The notes beneath the pieces were generated by a model. The model was not told the origin of the DNA. It was given only the letters and a program-made list of their open reading frames with translations, and made no database searches. A stretch of 64,000 nucleotides of DNA from Brevibacillus composti (lineage in GTDB: Bacteria > Bacillota > Bacilli > Brevibacillales > Brevibacillaceae), in assembly GCF_016406105.1 (NCBI RefSeq), contig NZ_CP066308.1, positions 941,501 through 1,005,500 on the forward strand, given 5' to 3'. The first letter of the stretch is position 1. Each line of letters begins with the position of its first letter. The position numbers and the translations under genes were made by a program. This document shows, piece after piece, positions 33,783 to 43,967 of this stretch.

Positions 33783-34400
33783 ATGAATGCCAAGCGAATG
33801 ATTTGCATCGTGATGCTTTGCGCGTTTGCCTTGACCAGCTTTGCCAGTGACAGTTTCGGATACAATGCCATCGGTGATCGCTCTGTCCAAAACACGTACG
33901 GAATCAGGGAATCCCGGGAAGGACAGCATATGGTAAAGAGGCGGGCCGTCTCCACCAGCTCGTTCAGCCCGGTCATCGACAAAGCGGAGGCCGTGCTGGA
34001 GCAATACCCCAAAGTCCGCGTTGTCGCAACCGGGTACTACGCCGGATATGAATCAACCGGGAAACATCCGACACATCCATCCTACGGGATTACATATTCC
34101 GGCGTAAAGGTTCGCCGTGACGAGTATTCTACGATCGCAGCCGATCTCCGCGTATTCCCTTTGGGTACGGTGTTGTACATCCCGGGCTACGGCTACGGCG
34201 TTGTGGCAGACAAAGGCGGCGCCATCCGCGGCAACAAGATCGACCTGTACTTTGAGACCAAGCAGGATGTCTACAAGCTCTGGGGCAAAAAGTCGGTTGA
34301 TGTGTATGTCGTCCGCCGCGGTGACGGCAAAGTGACCGAAGCGATGATGAACAGGCTGAATGAAAAGGGAATCGCAGCGATGTCCGATCAGGTACATTAG
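33783..34400 (+). CDS. yuiC: 3D-domain cell-wall protein (YuiC)
   Basis: 205 residues. Signal peptide (1-26), linker, then a C-terminal 3D domain (from about residue 82: [11 protein letters not shown], with the three Asp in [29 protein letters not shown]). B. subtilis YuiC is a sporulation-linked stationary-phase-survival (Sps) protein with muralytic activity of the RpfB/MltA type, making anhydro-muropeptides. The start at 33783 is chosen because the signal peptide begins there. Confidence 0.88.
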   Translation: MNAKRMICIVMLCAFALTSFASDSFGYNAIGDRSVQNTYGIRESREGQHMVKRRAVSTSSFSPVIDKAEAVLEQYPKVRVVATGYYAGYESTGKHPTHPSYGITYSGVKVRRDEYSTIAADLRVFPLGTVLYIPGYGYGVVADKGGAIRGNKIDLYFETKQDVYKLWGKKSVDVYVVRRGDGKVTEAMMNRLNEKGIAAMSDQVH

Positions 34401-34436
34401 CGCAAAAAGCCAATGGAAAGCAGGAAAAAGAGGTTG

Positions 34437-34487
34437 AAAAAAGGATTTGCCAAAGTTGCTGTTGCAGCTGGGCAAATCCTTTTTTTC
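34437..34487. terminator. Bidirectional terminator after yuiC
   Basis: AAAAAAGGATTTGCC/GGCAAATCCTTTTTT stem of about 15 bp between convergent genes. Confidence 0.9.
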
Positions 34488-34497
34488 GTCTGATGGG

Positions 34498-35298
34498 TTA
34501 TGCGATGGTGGCGGGCAGCTTCCCTTCCAGCTCCGGGTGGATCAGGAGGACCAGCTGTCGCAGTCCGTCCAGAATCCGGGGAGAGGGGCGGCAGTACAGG
34601 CCCTCTTCCAGAAGATGCACCTGCCCCCTTTGGATCGCGGTCATCTCAGACCACTCCGGACGATCCGTAATCATCGAGGTTTTGATGCGTTTCAATTCGA
34701 TTCCGCACCAGACGACGCAGATATGGTCGGGATCGCGCTCCCGCACCATCTCTCTTGTCGCTTTTACATTGGCGACGGGGTAATCGGCAAATACATTGGT
34801 CGCCCCGGCAAGCTCGCTGACGTCGGTCAGCCAGTTTTCTCTCCCTGGCGTGTAGATGGGATTGGGCCACCATTCCCAGTACAGCTTGGGGCGATGTCCG
34901 GCGGATTGCGCCACTTGTTTGATGGTTTCGGTTTTTTCGGCAAAATGAAGAGCGAGCTGCTCCGCCTGCTGTCTGCTGTCAGTCGCTTCCCCAACCAGGC
35001 GGATGTCTCGCGGAATATCGGAGAGCCGCTGGGGATCGAGGACGATATGGGGAAGGGAGCGGGCTTTGAGCGCTTCCACGTTTTTCTCCATGCCCGGTAC
35101 GCTGAGCGACGCGACCACCAAATCGGGCTGGAGCGCCTCCACCCGGTCCATGTCAATCGTCAGATCCGGTCCGACGCGGGGCAGATGCTGCCATTCGGAG
35201 GGCCAGTCAGAGTGGTCATCGAGTCCGACCACCTGATCGCCGAGCCCCAGGTAATAGAGGATCTCCGTGTTGCTAGGACAGATCGACACAATGCGCAT
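34498..35298 (-). CDS. Cobalamin-binding-protein-like (BtuF fold) without signal peptide
   Basis: 266 residues of the class III periplasmic-binding fold (MRIVSICPSNTEILYYLG; GLDDHSDWP; LVVASL). It lacks a signal peptide and lipobox, and no ABC transporter genes are adjacent, so it is probably cytosolic. Such stand-alone BtuF-like proteins occur in Bacillota with unproven roles. ATG 35298 has GAGGGG 8 bases upstream. Confidence 0.75.
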   Translation of the reverse strand: MRIVSICPSNTEILYYLGLGDQVVGLDDHSDWPSEWQHLPRVGPDLTIDMDRVEALQPDLVVASLSVPGMEKNVEALKARSLPHIVLDPQRLSDIPRDIRLVGEATDSRQQAEQLALHFAEKTETIKQVAQSAGHRPKLYWEWWPNPIYTPGRENWLTDVSELAGATNVFADYPVANVKATREMVRERDPDHICVVWCGIELKRIKTSMITDRPEWSEMTAIQRGQVHLLEEGLYCRPSPRILDGLRQLVLLIHPELEGKLPATIA

Positions 35299-35354
35299 GA
35301 GCACTACCCCTCCCTATATGTCCGGTGTGAACCGCTGGATTCTGATCCGGTCTT

Positions 35355-35837
35355 TTATATGTAGAAGAGTCTGTACATGACCAGGGCGATCATAACCCCC
35401 AGCCAGCCGCCGATCAACACTTCGATGGGCTGGTGACCGAGCAGTTCCTTCAGTTTTTTCGCCTTTGCCTCATTCGGACGCACCTTGAAGGTCTTCATCC
35501 CTTCCAACAGGTGGTTGAATTCATCGACCAGCTTGTTGAGCACCACGGCCTGCATCCCGGCGTGACGGCGTACGCCTGCGGCATCAAACATTACGATGAC
35601 GCCGATGATCGCGGAGATGGCAAACATGCTGCTGCTGAAGCCTTCGCGAATGCCGACAGCAGTCGAGAGCGCGGTGACGGCCGAGGAGTGAGAGCTGGGC
35701 ATGCCGCCCGTACTGAACATCAGGGACCACTGCCATGAGCGGGTGGCGATGTACGTCAGCGGGATTTTGACAAACTGGGCAATTCCTATGGCAATCAAAG
35801 CTGCCCATAAGGGAAAATTGTCATATAACGCTGCCAT
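35355..35837 (-). CDS. yuiD: Divergent PAP2 family membrane protein (YuiD)
   Basis: 160 residues, several membrane helices. Family motif TGGMPSSHSSAVTAL (near 47) and the PAP2-like His later (GVRRHAGMQ; LGHQPIEV). Described as acid-phosphatase/vanadium-haloperoxidase related (DUF212). The start is taken at 35837 (MAALYDNFPLW), where homology with YuiD begins; an ATG at 35849 sits too close to AAAGGA. Confidence 0.88.
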   Translation of the reverse strand: MAALYDNFPLWAALIAIGIAQFVKIPLTYIATRSWQWSLMFSTGGMPSSHSSAVTALSTAVGIREGFSSSMFAISAIIGVIVMFDAAGVRRHAGMQAVVLNKLVDEFNHLLEGMKTFKVRPNEAKAKKLKELLGHQPIEVLIGGWLGVMIALVMYRLFYI

Positions 35838-35986
35838 AGAAAAATCCATTCCTTTCTGCAAAACAGGTATTGAGTTTATTGTAACAGAAGGGGGCTAACC
35901 TCATCCGTGAAGATTTCGTCAGGATTTCGAGACGAGCCAATCTGTGTTACCATGATGAGAAGGTATAAAATATGGAGGCAACGCCG

Positions 35987-36382
35987 ATGAGTTACCCCGC
36001 GCAGTATCTCCGGTTTATCGAACTCTTCAACCAAAAGGAGTACTACGAGTGCCACGATTTGCTGGAGGAAATCTGGATGGAGGACAAATCCAACAAGTTT
36101 CTCCAGGGACTTTTGCAGATGGCAGTCGGCTTGTATCATTTTTCAGGCGGAAACATCAAAGGGGCGCGCTGGATGTTTGGCAACAGCAAAAAATATCTCG
36201 CTCCCTATGCTCCCTGCCACTGGGATCTCGATGTGGATACGGTGCTCGCCTATCTGGATGACTGCCTGGCAGCCCTCCCCGAGGCGGATGCCATCCCGTA
36301 CACGGATGCAAAAAAGATGCCGTTTCCCACCTTGCGCCTAAGACTGGATCCTGCCGATTGCGAAGGGGCAAATCGCTCATAA
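35987..36382 (+). CDS. DUF309 domain protein
   Basis: 131 residues, helical. The DUF309 signature appears near the start: FNQKEYYECHDLLEEIW, followed by LQGLLQMAVGLYHFSGGN. Function unknown across the family. ATG 35987 follows GGAGG at 8 bases. Confidence 0.8.
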   Translation: MSYPAQYLRFIELFNQKEYYECHDLLEEIWMEDKSNKFLQGLLQMAVGLYHFSGGNIKGARWMFGNSKKYLAPYAPCHWDLDVDTVLAYLDDCLAALPEADAIPYTDAKKMPFPTLRLRLDPADCEGANRS

Positions 36383-36416
36383 TTGTATCCTATCACAGAG
36401 AAAGAAGGAAGAGTAT

Positions 36417-37919
36417 ATGAACGTAACGGTAGAAAAACGTACAGAATGGAACAGCATGGCCTGTGACGAGCTGGTCATTCCGCTCTGGAGGGGAGAAGAG
36501 ATCGCCGAAGTTTATCCGGAGCTGAATCAGCTCTTTGACGGCGCGCTGGCCGCGATGCAAAAGGAAAAGGAAATCAGCGGGGACGCCAAAGCCCTCACCG
36601 TCCTGCACACCATGGGCAAACTGTCCGCCAAAAAATTGCTCATCACGGGAATGGGGAAGCCGGAATCCTCTGATTTCCGGTCCGCGCGATCTGCCTTCGC
36701 CCGCGCAGCCAAATCCGCCGCGGCGAAAGGGAAGGAAAAAGTGGTCGCCGTCGATCTGCGGTCCCAGGGCGGACTTGTGCTGGAGCGTTTGGCGCATGCG
36801 GCCGCGGAAGCCTTTGGCCTGGCTACCTACCATTATGAAGGCTATCGCTCCAAGCCAAAAAGGGAATCGGAGCCGATCGCGACGGTCCAGCTGCTGGTCG
36901 AAAGCGACGAAGAGGCGGCCGCTGCCATGATCGGCGTGATGCGCGGCGAAGCGTTCGCCCAGGGGACCAATCTCGCCCGCACACTGGTCAATGAGCCGGG
37001 CAACTACATGACGCCGGCCGCCTTGAAGGATGCGGTCGTATCCGTGGCGAAGAGATACGGGATGGAGTATGAAGTGCTGGCGCAAGATAAGCTGGAGGAA
37101 CTGGGGATGGGCGGCGTGCTGTCCGTGGCTCAGGGAAGCGCCCAAGAACCATATGTCGTCGTGGTCAAATACCAGGGCAAGGAAAAATGGGAAGACGCCA
37201 TCGGCCTGATCGGAAAAGGAGTAACCTTTGATACGGGGGGCATCTCGATCAAGCCGGTAGCAGGCATGGAGGACATGAAGTCCGATATGGGCGGTGCCGC
37301 CGCCATGATCGGGGCGCTGGAGACGCTGGGTCAGCTGAAGCCAAAGGCAAACGTCCTCACCGTGATCGGCTGTGTGGAAAACATGCCGTCGGGAACAGCC
37401 TACAAGCCGGGTGACGTCATCACGACGATGAGCGGGAAAACGGTGGAGATCATCACGACAGACGCCGAGGGCAGACTGGTTCTGGCAGACTGCATCACGT
37501 ATGCGAGGTCGCAAGGCGTCTCCTGTCTGGTCGACGCCGCGACGCTCACGGGGGGAATTGTCGTCGCACTCGGCACAATCTGCTCCGGGGTCATGACCAA
37601 CAACGACGGATTGGTCGGCGACATCCTCAGCGCTGCCGGCCAGGCTGGCGAGCGACTCTGGCAATTGCCGACGTTCGAGGAATACCGCGAGCTGAACAAG
37701 AGCCGCTTTGCCGACCTGAAGAACTCGGGCGGGCGCTACGGCCACGGCATCATCGGCGGAGTTTTCCTACAGGAGTTCGCGGAGGATACGCCGTGGGCCC
37801 ATCTGGATATTGCCGGTACGGCGTACGCCGCCAGCGCGGGGGAATTGCATCCCTCGGGTGCCACAGGTGTAATGGTGCGCACGATCGCCCAGTTTGTTCT
37901 GAATCGCAGCGAGGGATAG
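36417..37919 (+). CDS. pepA: Leucyl aminopeptidase (M17, YuiE)
   Basis: 500-residue cytosolic dizinc aminopeptidase that removes N-terminal residues from peptides. N-terminal macro-like domain, then the catalytic domain with GKGVTFDTGGISIKP (near 267) and the signature TTDAEGRLVLAD (near 345), carrying the metal ligands. Length matches PepA. AAGGAAG precedes the ATG. Equivalent of B. subtilis YuiE. Confidence 0.95.
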   Translation: MNVTVEKRTEWNSMACDELVIPLWRGEEIAEVYPELNQLFDGALAAMQKEKEISGDAKALTVLHTMGKLSAKKLLITGMGKPESSDFRSARSAFARAAKSAAAKGKEKVVAVDLRSQGGLVLERLAHAAAEAFGLATYHYEGYRSKPKRESEPIATVQLLVESDEEAAAAMIGVMRGEAFAQGTNLARTLVNEPGNYMTPAALKDAVVSVAKRYGMEYEVLAQDKLEELGMGGVLSVAQGSAQEPYVVVVKYQGKEKWEDAIGLIGKGVTFDTGGISIKPVAGMEDMKSDMGGAAAMIGALETLGQLKPKANVLTVIGCVENMPSGTAYKPGDVITTMSGKTVEIITTDAEGRLVLADCITYARSQGVSCLVDAATLTGGIVVALGTICSGVMTNNDGLVGDILSAAGQAGERLWQLPTFEEYRELNKSRFADLKNSGGRYGHGIIGGVFLQEFAEDTPWAHLDIAGTAYAASAGELHPSGATGVMVRTIAQFVLNRSEG

Positions 37920-37962
37920 TCGCCCATTACCTATTTTTTCGAGAAGCGAGGAGGTCCTTATT

Positions 37963-38397
37963 ATGTTTCACAATCCAAGTGACGAGCAGCGCCGTGAACT
38001 TTTGCAGGAAGCCAAGACAATCGCCGTCGTCGGGCTGTCCAACAAGCCAGACCGCACCAGCTATATGGTGTCCGCGGCGATGCAAAATGTCGGCTACAAG
38101 ATTATTCCGGTCAATCCGATGATCGCGGGCGAGACTGTGCTCGGCGAGAAGGTCGTCGCCTCCCTCACCGACATCGAGGAGGCGGTGGACATCGTCAATG
38201 TATTCCGCCGCAGTGAAGACATTCCGCCCGTCGCCGAAGAGACCTTGAAGATGAAACAAAAGCCGAAAGCCTTCTGGCTCCAGCAGGGCATCGCCAATGA
38301 ACAGGCAGCCGAGCAGGTGTCCGCCGAAGGAATCCAGGTGATTATGGACCTGTGCATCAAGGTGGATCATGCTTTGCTGCGCATAGGAAAGAAATAG
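37963..38397 (+). CDS. CoA-binding domain protein (YccU/YneT type)
   Basis: 144 residues, a single CoA-binding Rossmann domain (TIAVVGLSNKPDRTSYMV near 18; VDIVNVFRRSEDIPPV near 86; FWLQQGI). Stand-alone members are of unknown function and may bind CoA. GAGGAGG lies before the ATG. 43 bases after pepA, likely the same transcript. Confidence 0.88.
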   Translation: MFHNPSDEQRRELLQEAKTIAVVGLSNKPDRTSYMVSAAMQNVGYKIIPVNPMIAGETVLGEKVVASLTDIEEAVDIVNVFRRSEDIPPVAEETLKMKQKPKAFWLQQGIANEQAAEQVSAEGIQVIMDLCIKVDHALLRIGKK

Positions 38398-38552
38398 GGT
38401 TTGCGATGGGGAATACAGACCGCCTGGTCGGCTTCGGCTGCGAGGGCGGGCTTTTCTCATCCCGAGCAGAAAAGGGAGTTCGACGCTCCATGACGAATTC
38501 CTTAGAGTAGTAAGCGGCTTTATGACGAAATCCGATGAAGGGGCGTGTGGAG

Positions 38553-39899
38553 ATGTTGCTTCAAACGGTTTTTCAGGAAGCGGAAGAGGCGTATCGCAAA
38601 CGAACAGAAAGGTCGCGAGAAGCTCACGCAGCTGCGCAAAAAGTAATGCCCGGGGGCGATACGCGGACGATTGCCTTTTTCAAGCCGTACCCGTTGACCG
38701 TCAGCCGGGGAAGCGGACCGAGAATCTACGATGCAGACGGCTGTGAATATTTGGACTTTTTAAACAATTACACCGCGATGATTCACGGTCACGCCCATCC
38801 CTTTATTTTGGAAAAGGTGCAAGCGGCGATCACTCTGGGAACCGGCTATGCGGCAGCCATCGCCGAGCAGAGAGAGCTGGCCGAAATCCTCTGCGGCCGC
38901 ATCCCCGGGATGGATCAGGTGCGCTTTTGCAATTCCGGGACGGAAGCGACGATGTTTGCCCTGCGTGCAGCCAGAGCGTATACGGGAAGGCCTGCCGTCA
39001 TCAAGATGGAGGGGGGCTATCACGGCACGCATGATGCCGTCGAGTTTTCCATCGCGCCGGGCGCGGAGCGGGACAGCCGTCAGCCGGGCTGGACGCCGAT
39101 CCCCGATACCAAAGGAGTGCCGGAGAGTGTCGCCCGCGACGTCTATGTGGCTCCTTTCAATGACCCCGCCGCAGTCGAAGAGATTTTGCGGCAGAAGGGG
39201 GAAGAGGTGGCAGCCATTCTGGTGGAGCCGGTGATGGGCGTAGCCGGTGTCATCCCGCCGCTGCCCGGCTATCTGGCCGAGCTCCGGCGCCTGGCTGACC
39301 AGTACGGCGTGCTTCTGGTATTTGACGAAGTGCAGACCTTGCGGCTCGATCTCGGAGGGGCGCAGCGCAAATTCGGCGTCACCCCGGATTTGACGGCCAT
39401 CGGCAAGATCATCGGCGGCGGTTTTCCGGTAGGGGCTTTTGGCGGACGGGCGGAGATCATGGCCCAGTTTGATCCGAATCAATCGGGCTGTCTGTCGCAA
39501 AGCGGCACATTTAACGGAAACCGGGCCACCATGGCTGCGGGGATTGCTTCGATGACGCTGCTGGATGAGCGCGCCATCGCGCGTCTGGATCTATTGGGAG
39601 AGCGGCTGGAGGCGGGCATGCGGGCCGCGATCGGGCGGTATGCCGTCCCGGCTTCGGTCAACCGGATCGGCTCGATGCTCAACCTGCATTTTACCGAGCG
39701 GCCCCCTGTCGATTATGCCAGCACGCACAGCCCGTACAAAGAGCTGTCCAAGCTGGTTCATCTGGAGCTGTTGAATCGGGGCGTATTTACCGCGCCGCGC
39801 GGCATGTGGAACCTCTCCACCGTGATGGAGGAGACGGATATCGATCAGGCTGTCGATGCGTTTGCCGACGTGATGGCGAAAGTCTCACGCCACCTGTAA
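38553..39899 (+). CDS. Class III aminotransferase, glutamate-1-semialdehyde-mutase-like
   Basis: 448-residue PLP enzyme with the GSA-aminomutase pattern: MPGGDTRT near 30, FCNSGTEATM, DEVQTLRLD, and the PLP lysine in IGKIIGGGFPVGAFGG. It lacks hem neighbours and differs from HemL in detail, so it may act on another amino acid or amine. ATG 38553 is chosen for its AAGGGG site at 9 bases; MKG at 38535 is an alternative. Confidence 0.8.
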   Translation: MLLQTVFQEAEEAYRKRTERSREAHAAAQKVMPGGDTRTIAFFKPYPLTVSRGSGPRIYDADGCEYLDFLNNYTAMIHGHAHPFILEKVQAAITLGTGYAAAIAEQRELAEILCGRIPGMDQVRFCNSGTEATMFALRAARAYTGRPAVIKMEGGYHGTHDAVEFSIAPGAERDSRQPGWTPIPDTKGVPESVARDVYVAPFNDPAAVEEILRQKGEEVAAILVEPVMGVAGVIPPLPGYLAELRRLADQYGVLLVFDEVQTLRLDLGGAQRKFGVTPDLTAIGKIIGGGFPVGAFGGRAEIMAQFDPNQSGCLSQSGTFNGNRATMAAGIASMTLLDERAIARLDLLGERLEAGMRAAIGRYAVPASVNRIGSMLNLHFTERPPVDYASTHSPYKELSKLVHLELLNRGVFTAPRGMWNLSTVMEETDIDQAVDAFADVMAKVSRHL

Positions 39900-40078
39900 G
39901 GACGCGCGGCATTCCGCACTTCCTCTCTCGGCCGGGGTTCCCTCCCTGTGGCGATCATGGTAGGATATAGCTGAACCGTATGAGGAGCGGTCTTCTGCCG
40001 AATACTACGCAGAGATAACGACCGTCCATCTGGAAGCAGGGATCGGTAGGGATGATGGAAAAAAGGAGCGGAGAATGG

Positions 40079-40672
<594 letters not shown>

Positions 40673-40677
40673 AGCGG

Positions 40678-40716
40678 AACAAACTAAGAGGCGGGAGTTT
40701 CGCCTCTTAGTTTGTT
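40678..40716 (+). terminator. Strong hairpin after the YuiH-like gene
   Basis: Perfect 16-bp stem AACAAACTAAGAGGCG with its complement and a 7-base loop. No long T run follows, but position suggests termination or 3'-end protection. A smaller GAGGC/GCCTC hairpin follows at 40744-40769. Confidence 0.6.
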
Positions 40717-40810
40717 ATATGAATGGCATCGTTGGCAATGGAAAGAGAGGCGGGGATTCAGCCTCTTTGTCATTGTCAAACCCTTCTGAATTCCACAAAT
40801 CACCATGCTA

Positions 40811-40915
40811 TTAAATATCCGGCTTTGAGGAAGATTCCTTTTTCAATAACAGATAGGCTGATCTGACAATTAACGCAGCTGCGATGACAGTAATCAGGAA
40901 TATCAGAAGTTTCAT
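40811..40915 (-). CDS. Possible 34-residue membrane protein
   Basis: MKLLIFLITVIAAAL...: one hydrophobic helix followed by a basic/Ser-rich tail (LLLKKESSSKPDI). The composition is strikingly protein-like, but the ATG (preceded directly by TGA) lacks a good ribosome site, so translation is doubtful. Confidence 0.3.
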   Translation of the reverse strand: MKLLIFLITVIAAALIVRSAYLLLKKESSSKPDI

Positions 40916-41034
40916 TCATCAGGGCAAATGCTAAGATAATAAACTCCAAAATGAGAAGCCCGATCCAAGTGTCAAACGATTGGGGCACATTATCCGGTTA
41001 AGGTTCTATCAGTCATGCCCTGGCAACCTGACCG

Positions 41035-41187
41035 TCATTCGTAAATGTTATCGGCATTATCGGCGCGGATCAGCTCGGACTTAATTGGATTCGTTTGAGT
41101 TTCTACTTTTTCAGCATCAACAATTTCTCTCGTTCTTATAGTTTTCTCTTGATTCGTTACGTTACCTTTGTTTGTGGTTACATCCAT
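41035..41187 (-). CDS. Small hydrophilic protein (50 residues)
   Basis: MDVTTNKGNVTN...: Thr/Asn/Glu-rich and acidic, without a membrane segment or cysteine. AGGAGGG sits 6 bases before the ATG, strong support for translation. No known family. Confidence 0.55.
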   Translation of the reverse strand: MDVTTNKGNVTNQEKTIRTREIVDAEKVETQTNPIKSELIRADNADNIYE

Positions 41188-41299
41188 GTAAATCCCTCCT
41201 GAAGCACATTGTTTTCTTTTTCTTTCGTCGTGTTCTTCAGTATTCCCATTTTGAATGACTAACATGGGGAGAAACAAAGGTGCTTTAACAAATTGAGGG

Positions 41300-41728
41300 T
41301 TACAGTGATTTGTCTAAAAGCCGAACTGATGACTGAGAGGCGGTCTTTAGTGCGGCCATCATCTGCACAGGAGTGAACCGTTGCGACAAAACAAAGGAAG
41401 CCTGGGATGGCGGCGGCTCTTCGCGGAATTGAATCGAAACCGCTCTTTCCGTTTTGGTATCAAACGTGATGATGACCCGAACCGCCCACTCCCTCCGGTC
41501 TTGTCTCAACCACAGCTTGAAGGTTTCGGTGGCGCGATTCGAACTGACGACGTCTCGGCCTAGATGCTGGTAATCCACGATGTCGGCAAGGGGATAGCGT
41601 TTCTTGGTCTCTTGCATGGCGAATCTCCCCCATTTCGCATAGGGCGGAATTTCTCGAACTTCTGCAGAGGCGATGTGAACACTGGACAGCAGCATAATCA
41701 GCATGAACAACCGAGTGAATACCCGCAC
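41300..41728 (-). CDS. DUF3889 secreted protein (YqzG/YhdC-like)
   Basis: 142 residues. Signal peptide (FTRLFMLIMLLSSVHIASA), then the DUF3889 domain beginning PPYAKWGRFAMQETKKRYPLADIVDY with the conserved QHLGRDV. Function unknown; family members are exported. GTG 41728 has AAAGGAG 7 bases upstream. The reading frame is open further upstream into the decayed surface-protein gene, which is coincidental. Confidence 0.8.
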   Translation of the reverse strand: MRVFTRLFMLIMLLSSVHIASAEVREIPPYAKWGRFAMQETKKRYPLADIVDYQHLGRDVVSSNRATETFKLWLRQDRREWAVRVIITFDTKTERAVSIQFREEPPPSQASFVLSQRFTPVQMMAALKTASQSSVRLLDKSL

Positions 41729-41839
41729 AAGACCACTCCTTTTCGAGAGTAGTCTTCCCAGAAGGAAAAAAAGATACGGATGAGTCCGAAAATGGTTTCT
41801 CATGGGCCGGGGACCCTCGGGGTGAGAGGAAAGAAAGAA

Positions 41840-43600
41840 GGCTTGCACCGCAGCGATGGCCGATGCGGCCCAGTGATCGTGGCTGTCCGAGCCGTGGCCT
41901 TTGGCTACGCCGCCGATGGTAACCGTGGCTGTAGGATCTTCCGCCATGGCCGTAATCGTGACGGTTTTTTGGTTCTCAGGCACATCAGCAGTATAATTTT
42001 GTCTCTCAGGTTCAAAGGCAGGAGTCAGTTCCACAGAGGAAACCGACAGCTCGTCCAGGTGATGCGACACGACATGGACGGTCCGCGTCACTCGGTGGCT
42101 GCGTTTCCACTGCTGTCCGATACGTTGTAACGGAGAACATAGTCTCCGAGCCGGTCGTGGTTGACTGAGCCGTCTACACTCACTTCGCCCGTGAGGTCCC
42201 CATCTTCGTTATCGTCCGCCATGAACCCGGTTTCGGAATAGGTTTGCCCTTTGAGTATGTAGGCGGGATTGTCGCCAAACAGGGTGGTCACGGGCGCCTC
42301 CGTATCCCCAACATAGAAACGGGCCTGTGCCGTAGCTGACTCCGGTTTGGGGGAATTGTTCGTGATGCCGTCGTCGGTCACGGTATATTGGAAAGAAGCC
42401 CATCCCGAGAAATCCGGATTTGATATAAACGCCACATGATTCTCTTCCATGGATGCCGTGCCGCCAAGCGCATTACCTACTCCGGTAACCGCCAGAGTTT
42501 GCCAGATGAGTTCATCGTCAGGTCCGGGGGAATCATTGGCCAACAACTTGGAGTAGGGGATGGTGACCACTGGCGCCCCTTTGGCGAATCGGCCCGGATT
42601 TGAGTTGTCCCGTTTTTGTGATAGAGAGTTCCCCCAGTAATTCCGCTGATTTTGAAATGGGTCGTGGTAGACCCGCCCGCTTCCGTCGGGGTAATCACCA
42701 GACCGCTTGACGTCATGGTGTCCTCCGCCGTCATAGCCGGCGTGACTTGAGGGCTGTCCGTCCTCGCGCGAATGGTGAACGTGACCATGCCATTACTCGT
42801 TGCGCCGCCGTCATCCTTCACCGTGTATTGGAAACCTGCTGTTCCGAGATATTGGGAGAGGGGGGTAAAAATGACGGATTCTCCATCATCGCCGATCCGT
42901 ACCGTCCCGGCCTTCAGCGAGGGGCGTGCCTCCGTTTTGGGGATAAAGGGTGCCGCCGGTGATATGGCTGATCTTGTAGGAGGAAGTGGTCACTCCGTTT
43001 TCATCGTTCGGCGTGATTTCTAATCCCCCCGCGCTCATCGTGTCCTCCAACGTCGTTACTCCTGTGACGCTCGGTTTCTTGGCGTTCTCCTGAATGTCGA
43101 AGGATACCGTCGCGATTCCCTCGCTGATGAGCGGGTCCGGCGCTCCCAGTGTGGTGCCGTCATCCTCTACCCGGTACGTAAAGCTGGCAGGGCCGCGATG
43201 GTCAGCGGCCGGCGTGTAAATGACCGATTCACCGGAGATGCGGACAGAGCCGTACTGGGGATCGATCTGAGGCGAGGTAGTGGGTGCCCAGGAGATCATC
43301 ATGAGGAATTGGCTTGTCATTTACTTCTAGAACCGTGATCGAAGCGGTTGTCGGCCCGCCGAGGCCTGAGCCTTGTGCCGTTTGGGCGGCCTGCGCGGTA
43401 AAGGAAAACGTATCGCCTGCCACGGTATTGGCATTGGAATTTGGACGGAATCTCAGACCTTTTGCCGCTTCCGCAAGCGGTATGTAAGTGTGATTGGGTA
43501 TTTCCACCAGATCGTTCTGGTAAAGAGAACCTCCGACGATATTGCTAAGATAAAACAAACCAGCGCCGACATTCCATGAGAATAGGACCTGTCGGCGCTG
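41840..43600 (-). pseudogene. Decayed SLH-anchored surface protein with cadherin/Ig-like repeats
   Basis: Read from 43600 leftward, fragments in changing frames join into one protein: repeats of the form KISxITGGTLYxxNG...TPxxxxxGxAxFxYxVxDDG, a later Ig/HYR-like segment (VTTLFGDNPAYILKGQTY...YVLRYNVSDSSGNAA), a cadherin-like beta-sandwich (LSVSSVELTPAFEPERQNYTADVP) and the start of an SLH domain (SDSHDHWAASAIAAVQ). Frame changes occur near 43280, 42900, 42590 and 42095; each fits a one-base change (for example GAGGTGACG read as GAGTGACG). Both ends are missing. It is a non-functional remnant unless the indels are assembly errors. Confidence 0.75.
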
Positions 43601-43881
43601 TCAGCGACGAATTCTACTACAATCGGCGTGGCCGGGTCCAAGACATCGCCACCGGGAATCGTGATCGCTGTCGTGGTAACCGTTGACGTATCGCCTGTCT
43701 GAATTACGGCATTAATGTACAGATTATAGTAGGAAAAAGAAGCCGGGAATGCTGTAGCAGCCGCACCTGTGTCGTCTGTGAATGTTGTCGCAGCAATCGA
43801 AAAGGTATCCCCCGTGCCTGTACCCGCCCCTGCTGTGCCTGTGAATCTTCTACTCGCAATAAAAGGTTTAACGATTGGCAT
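43453..43881 (-). CDS. DUF4183 protein with an aberrant C-terminal tail
   Basis: Residues 1-97 form a DUF4183 domain (TFTDDTGAAATAFPA...YYNLYINAVIQ...TPIVVEFV), a family of sporeformers often linked to collagen-like spore-surface proteins. After VVEFVADSA the frame runs into sequence belonging to the broken adhesin. A TGA in the neighbouring frame at 43601-43603 sits directly before a terminator-like hairpin, so the original stop was probably there and a one-base change extended the ORF. GGAGGTG precedes the ATG. Confidence 0.65.
   Translation of the reverse strand: MPIVKPFIASRRFTGTAGAGTGTGDTFSIAATTFTDDTGAAATAFPASFSYYNLYINAVIQTGDTSTVTTTAITIPGGDVLDPATPIVVEFVADSADRSYSHGMSALVCFILAISSEVLFTRTIWWKYPITLTYRLRKRQKV
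43561..43600 (-). terminator. Terminator-like hairpin after DUF4183
   Basis: Perfect 11-bp stem CAGCGCCGACA/TGTCGGCGCTG; on the minus strand it is followed by GTTTGTTTT. Confidence 0.5.
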
Positions 43882-43967
43882 GATGGTAGTTCACCTCCGT
43901 TCCGTATTAGTAAATTCAAGACTTTGACGAGTTGCTCGTGCGCTTGACACCGTAGATTCCACCATTT

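Noticed and set aside
39992..40024. MOCO-type riboswitch upstream of the molybdopterin protein
   Set aside because: Only a simple hairpin is visible and the known motif's conserved elements are absent.
40800..40988. 62-codon minus-strand ORF
   Set aside because: A neighbouring frame gives a more membrane-protein-like product; this one mixes polar Cys/His stretches and lacks a ribosome site.
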